This document shows positions 61,194 to 64,000 of a stretch of DNA of 64,000 nt, one piece after another (position 1 is the stretch's first letter; every line of letters begins with the position of its first letter). Location: the NCBI RefSeq assembly GCF_030445035.2, contig NC_080676.1, positions 18,018,940 to 18,082,939 of the forward strand. Direction: 5' to 3'. The translations under genes and the position numbers were made by a program. The notes below the pieces were generated by a model, which worked only from the letters and a program-made list of their open reading frames with translations, made no database searches and was not told the origin of the DNA. Source of the stretch: Dasypus novemcinctus. Its lineage: Eukaryota > Chordata > Mammalia > Cingulata > Dasypodidae.

Positions 61194-61616
61194 GACATAG
61201 ATGTGGCTTAAGCAATTGAGCTCCTGCCTACCACATGGGCAGTCCAGGTTTGGTTCCCAGTGTCTCCTAAGCTGACAAAACAAGAGACACAAGAAGAAAA
61301 ACATAATGAGAGACCCAACATGGCAGGGAGTGGAGGTTCTCGGTGCATCCTAAAGAGAACGAGCAAGACAGTGAGCTGACACAACAAGATGATGCAACAA
61401 GAGACACAAGAAAAAAAAACACAATGAGAGACACAACAAAGCATAGAATGGAGGTGGCTCTAGTAATTAGGCACCTCCCTACCATATTAGAGGTCCTGGG
61501 TTCTGTTCCCAGTGTCTCCTTAAAAAAAACAAATAAGGAAGCCAAAAAGACATAGAAAGTGCAAACAACTAGGGGGGTGGGGAGAAATAATAAATAAATA
61601 AGTCTATTAAAAAAGA
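61194..61616 (+). mobile_element. Dimeric DAS-type SINE
   Basis: Two tRNA-like heads (ATGTGGCTTAAGCAATTGAG at 61201-61220 and GTGGCTCTAGTAATTAGGC near 61453-61471) with CCACATGGGCAGTCC- and CATATTAGAGGTCC-type B-box regions. They are joined by a body rich in GAGACACAA repeats. An AATAATAAATAAATAAG tail ends it. Confidence 0.85.
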
Positions 61617-61631
61617 TATATATAAATATAG

Positions 61632-61868
61632 GGGTGCAGATGTGGCTCTAGAGGTTAAGTGCCTGCTTCCTACAATGGGAAGTCCAGGGTTCGGTTTCTG
61701 ATGCCTCCTAAAAACAAAACAAAACAAAACAACAAGCAACTCAGGGGAGCTGATGTGGCTCAGTGGTTGATCACCAACTTCCCACATACAAGGTCCCAGG
61801 TTCAATCCCTGGTACCTCAAAAACAAACAAACAAACAAACAAACAAAAAATATATATATATATATATA
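61632..61868 (+). mobile_element. Second dimeric tRNA-headed SINE
   Basis: Heads at about 61634-61700 (GATGTGGCTCTAGAGG) and 61748-61815 (GATGTGGCTCAGTGG with GGTTCAATCCCTGG). The first is followed by an (AAAAC)n linker and the second by an (AAAC)n and (TA)n tail (61820-61868). It directly follows the previous dimer. Confidence 0.8.
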
Positions 61869-62044
61869 AAGTTTAACAGACATTGCCAGATCATTTTTCA
61901 AAAAGGGCTGAAATTTTTCACATTACCATCAGTAATGAATGAGAATATTCTTATTTTTGTAAGTTTGCAGCAATACGCATCATACTTTTACTTTTTGCCA
62001 GTTTTATGAGTGTAATATCCAATTTTTACTTCAATTTGTATCTA

Positions 62045-62168
62045 TTTAGAAATCCCAAGTCTTTTATTAGAGAAGTGGTAGATTTACATAAAAATCATGC
62101 ATAAAACATAGAGTTCCCATATACCACACTATCATTAACACCTTGCATTAGTGTGATACATTTGCTCC
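62045..62168 (-). mobile_element. Old L1 3' UTR relic
   Basis: AGAGAAGTGGTAGATTTACATAAAAATCATGC and GAGTTCCCATATACCACACT are reverse-strand L1 3' UTR sequence of an old subfamily. The provirus at 62169 interrupts it. Confidence 0.55.
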
Positions 62169-62824
62169 TGTGGGCTTGCTGGCAGTGATTAGCGGCCCAC
62201 GAGGTCCGGGCAGCCTTCCACGGCTCGGCGGGAAGCCCCTAGGCCAGCGCGTAGGCCTAGGTTCTCCAGGCGTGGGGGACGCGCGGTAGAAACCACGGAG
62301 ACAGCCTGAGCACAGGAACAAGTCTGCTTTATTGCGGAAATACACTTGGTTATATAGGGTTGGGTAGAGGGAGGGGCAGGAGCTGGGGCGGATTAACTAC
62401 GGGGCGGTAGTGGATAGGCGGAGTTGTGCAGGCGGCTATGAGGTAGGCAGTAGCCAGGGAAGAAGGCAGATTATATGTTGGCAACGTGGGCGGGACTGGC
62501 GGGAAAGACAGCAATGGCTGGAGGAAGGAGATAACAAAGGCTGGGGGAAGGGATGCAGCAACAATTGCTCCTTCTGTTTTTTAAGGGAAAGTAGATGAAA
62601 ACGGAGTATCTCTGGGGAGGACGAGGGGTGAGGGGGCAGAATTGACTGGCTAAGGGCAAATGACATAGCATTTGATCAGGATGCATGTATAGCCCTTAGG
62701 GTCGGTATGCGCTAGTGCTAGATGAAATATCTAACCTGATGTTGCTTTTTGGGGTGGATAGCACTGTGGCTAACTTAACTGCAAAATTTCTCTGACGTAT
62801 AGCAATAAAGGGGGGCGGGGGGTG
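62169..62824 (-). repeat. 3' LTR of the right-edge provirus, betaretrovirus-like
   Basis: Begins TGTGGGCTTGC on the plus strand. On the minus strand a TATATA box (complement of 62351-62356) is followed about 20 nt later by AATAAA (complement of 62328-62333), giving a very short R region. The R/U5 part resembles the solo LTR at 9931-10781. The U3 start at 62824 (minus TGCACC after a purine-rich AAAGGGCTTGGG) is a guess. CpG content is high. Confidence 0.75.
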
Positions 62825-62898
62825 CACCCAAGCCCTTTACGCCGAGGGAAACAAACCCGTGCCGGCGGCTACAGTCAGGGAGTTCTACAGTAAGCAGC

Positions 62899-64000
62899 TT
62901 ACAGGCAGGAAGTACGGTGGGAAGGGGGGCGAGGACGTGGTCGAGATTGAGGAATGGAATCAGAAGCAACGAGACGTTGGTAATGGATTTGGACAAATGA
63001 GGAGAATACATTGTCAGCATGATCTTTGGCAAGGCGAATAATTCGTCGAATGGCCCAGGGGCCAACTGTGAGACCTAGGATGATGAGCAGAACTGGGGTT
63101 AGCAACGGGAGGAGATAGGGGAGGAGGGGCTGCAGGAAGCCCCAGGGGCCGGCATTTTGGGCTCGTTCAAGTCGGCGTTGGTTGAGACCTTTTTCAAGTT
63201 CTTTTAAGCTAGAGTCTACTAAGCCGGTATAGTTAGCATAAACGCAGCATTCTTCTCCTAGAGCAGCACATAGGCCACCTTCTTTAAGGAGGAGGAGGTC
63301 AAGGCCTCGGCGGTTTTGCAGGACAACTTCAGAGAGAGAATTAAGAGAGTCTTTAAGGTATTTGACTGCATCACGGAGGTAGATGATATCAGAGTCTACT
63401 GCTTGTCTGAGGTTTTGGAGGGCGGAGGTTTGTGTGGCTAGAGCTGCAACACCAGTGGCAGCTCCAGCTGTAGCTAGGAGGGTAGTGACAGTGAGCACAG
63501 CAGTAATAGGTTCGCGTTTGTGGAGGTAGATAGCTTCTTGCGTGTGATCAAAGGCTTCAAAGAAATGTAGAGGAGTGCGATAGATAACTCGAGGCGTGAG
63601 AAGGATGAGAACACACGTTTCTTTGGTTTTGTTAAGTGTGGCAACAGATAAGCATGGAGTAAGTCCCGTGGAGGAGCAGAGCCATTGAGTGGTGTTTAGG
63701 GGAACTAAATATTTGGCAGAGATGTGTGGGGAGGTATAGTTGGCACAGACGGTAAGGCTAGGAGTGTGGGAGGAACGGGGGTGAATGCATATACCCTTGG
63801 AAGAGATGTGCGTAAAAGTGAGTGAGATATGAGTAGATTGATCCCAATTGCAGGAAGAGGGGGAATCATCGGTGGAGGAAATAAAGAGGGGCGCGGGAAT
63901 AGCAAGTGGATCATAGAGGGGGAGGCTGGGGGAAAGACATAACCAGCAAGAGCGAGTGAGGTTGGGGTGGGAGGAGTTTAGAGAAACGTATGAAGCTTTA
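62899..64000 (-). CDS. Retroviral env, C-terminal part, open to the window edge
   Basis: Envelope glycoprotein of a minus-strand provirus. The frame from 63999 to the TAA at 62899-62901 has no stop: 366 codons, with the N-terminus outside the window. The surface-subunit part has a CWLC motif (63937-63948) and several Asn-x-Ser/Thr sites. A short basic KR site precedes a hydrophobic Ala/Thr-rich fusion-peptide-like stretch (about 63440-63520). An LQNRRGLD-type segment leads to C-x6-CC (63244-63270), the gamma-type disulfide motif. A 27-residue hydrophobic anchor (about 63049-63129) and a tail of about 50 residues follow. Open length and motif integrity suggest a recent insertion. Whether the rest of the gene is intact cannot be seen. 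Confidence 0.9.
   Translation of the reverse strand, partial: KASYVSLNSSHPNLTRSCWLCLSPSLPLYDPLAIPAPLFISSTDDSPSSCNWDQSTHISLTFTHISSKGICIHPRSSHTPSLTVCANYTSPHISAKYLVPLNTTQWLCSSTGLTPCLSVATLNKTKETCVLILLTPRVIYRTPLHFFEAFDHTQEAIYLHKREPITAVLTVTTLLATAGAATGVAALATQTSALQNLRQAVDSDIIYLRDAVKYLKDSLNSLSEVVLQNRRGLDLLLLKEGGLCAALGEECCVYANYTGLVDSSLKELEKGLNQRRLERAQNAGPWGFLQPLLPYLLPLLTPVLLIILGLTVGPWAIRRIIRLAKDHADNVFSSFVQIHYQRLVASDSIPQSRPRPRPPSHRTSCL

Overview
This is repeat-dense mammalian DNA. The copies of the tRNA-headed DAS-SINE family, known from armadillos, point to a cingulate xenarthran such as Dasypus novemcinctus. I found no host protein-coding gene, no functional tRNA or rRNA gene and no CRISPR array. Nearly every long open frame is a transposon gene, a broken transposon gene, or a shadow inside an LTR, SINE or UTR.

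Layout. 1-4192: 3' part of an L1 (ORF2 C-terminus plus a 2.8-kb 3' UTR). 4651-16009: a complete but dead L1 with an exact 16-bp target-site duplication, itself hit by two solo LTRs (6413-6828 and 9931-10781, both minus) and one DAS-SINE. 16026-28389: mostly single-copy AT-rich DNA with L2 and MIR relics and a solo class I LTR (23527-23986). 28390-39250: an old minus-strand ERV-L pol relic split by a class I provirus (28586-37917, plus strand, both LTRs, 4-bp duplication), which carries a DAS-SINE in its RT. 39255-49640: old L1 fragments, one split by an MLT1-like MaLR LTR, which is split by a minus-strand ERV-L (41622-48611), which holds two more DAS-SINEs. 49641-53400: ERV and L1 pieces, including an L1 5' UTR with tandem monomers, a DAS-SINE with a duplicated head, and two MaLR LTRs. 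53400-62168: a probable class I LTR, more DAS-SINEs, an L1 5' UTR, L2 and MIR. 62169-64000: the 3' LTR and env of a minus-strand provirus that runs off the right edge; its env frame is open to the window end.

How the parts relate. L1 enzymes would have mobilised the DAS-SINEs, whose duplications are L1-like. The ERVs are independent lineages: ERV-L class III, class I, and a group with betaretrovirus-like LTRs (6-bp duplications, TATA box and AATAAA about 22 nt apart). The two observations I rate highest are a gammaretrovirus-like env remnant at the 3' end of the ERV-L, a group usually regarded as lacking env, and the open gamma-type env of the right-edge provirus, which sits next to a beta-like LTR. 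All coding calls come from reading the translated frames by eye; family names rest on recognised motifs, not on database searches.
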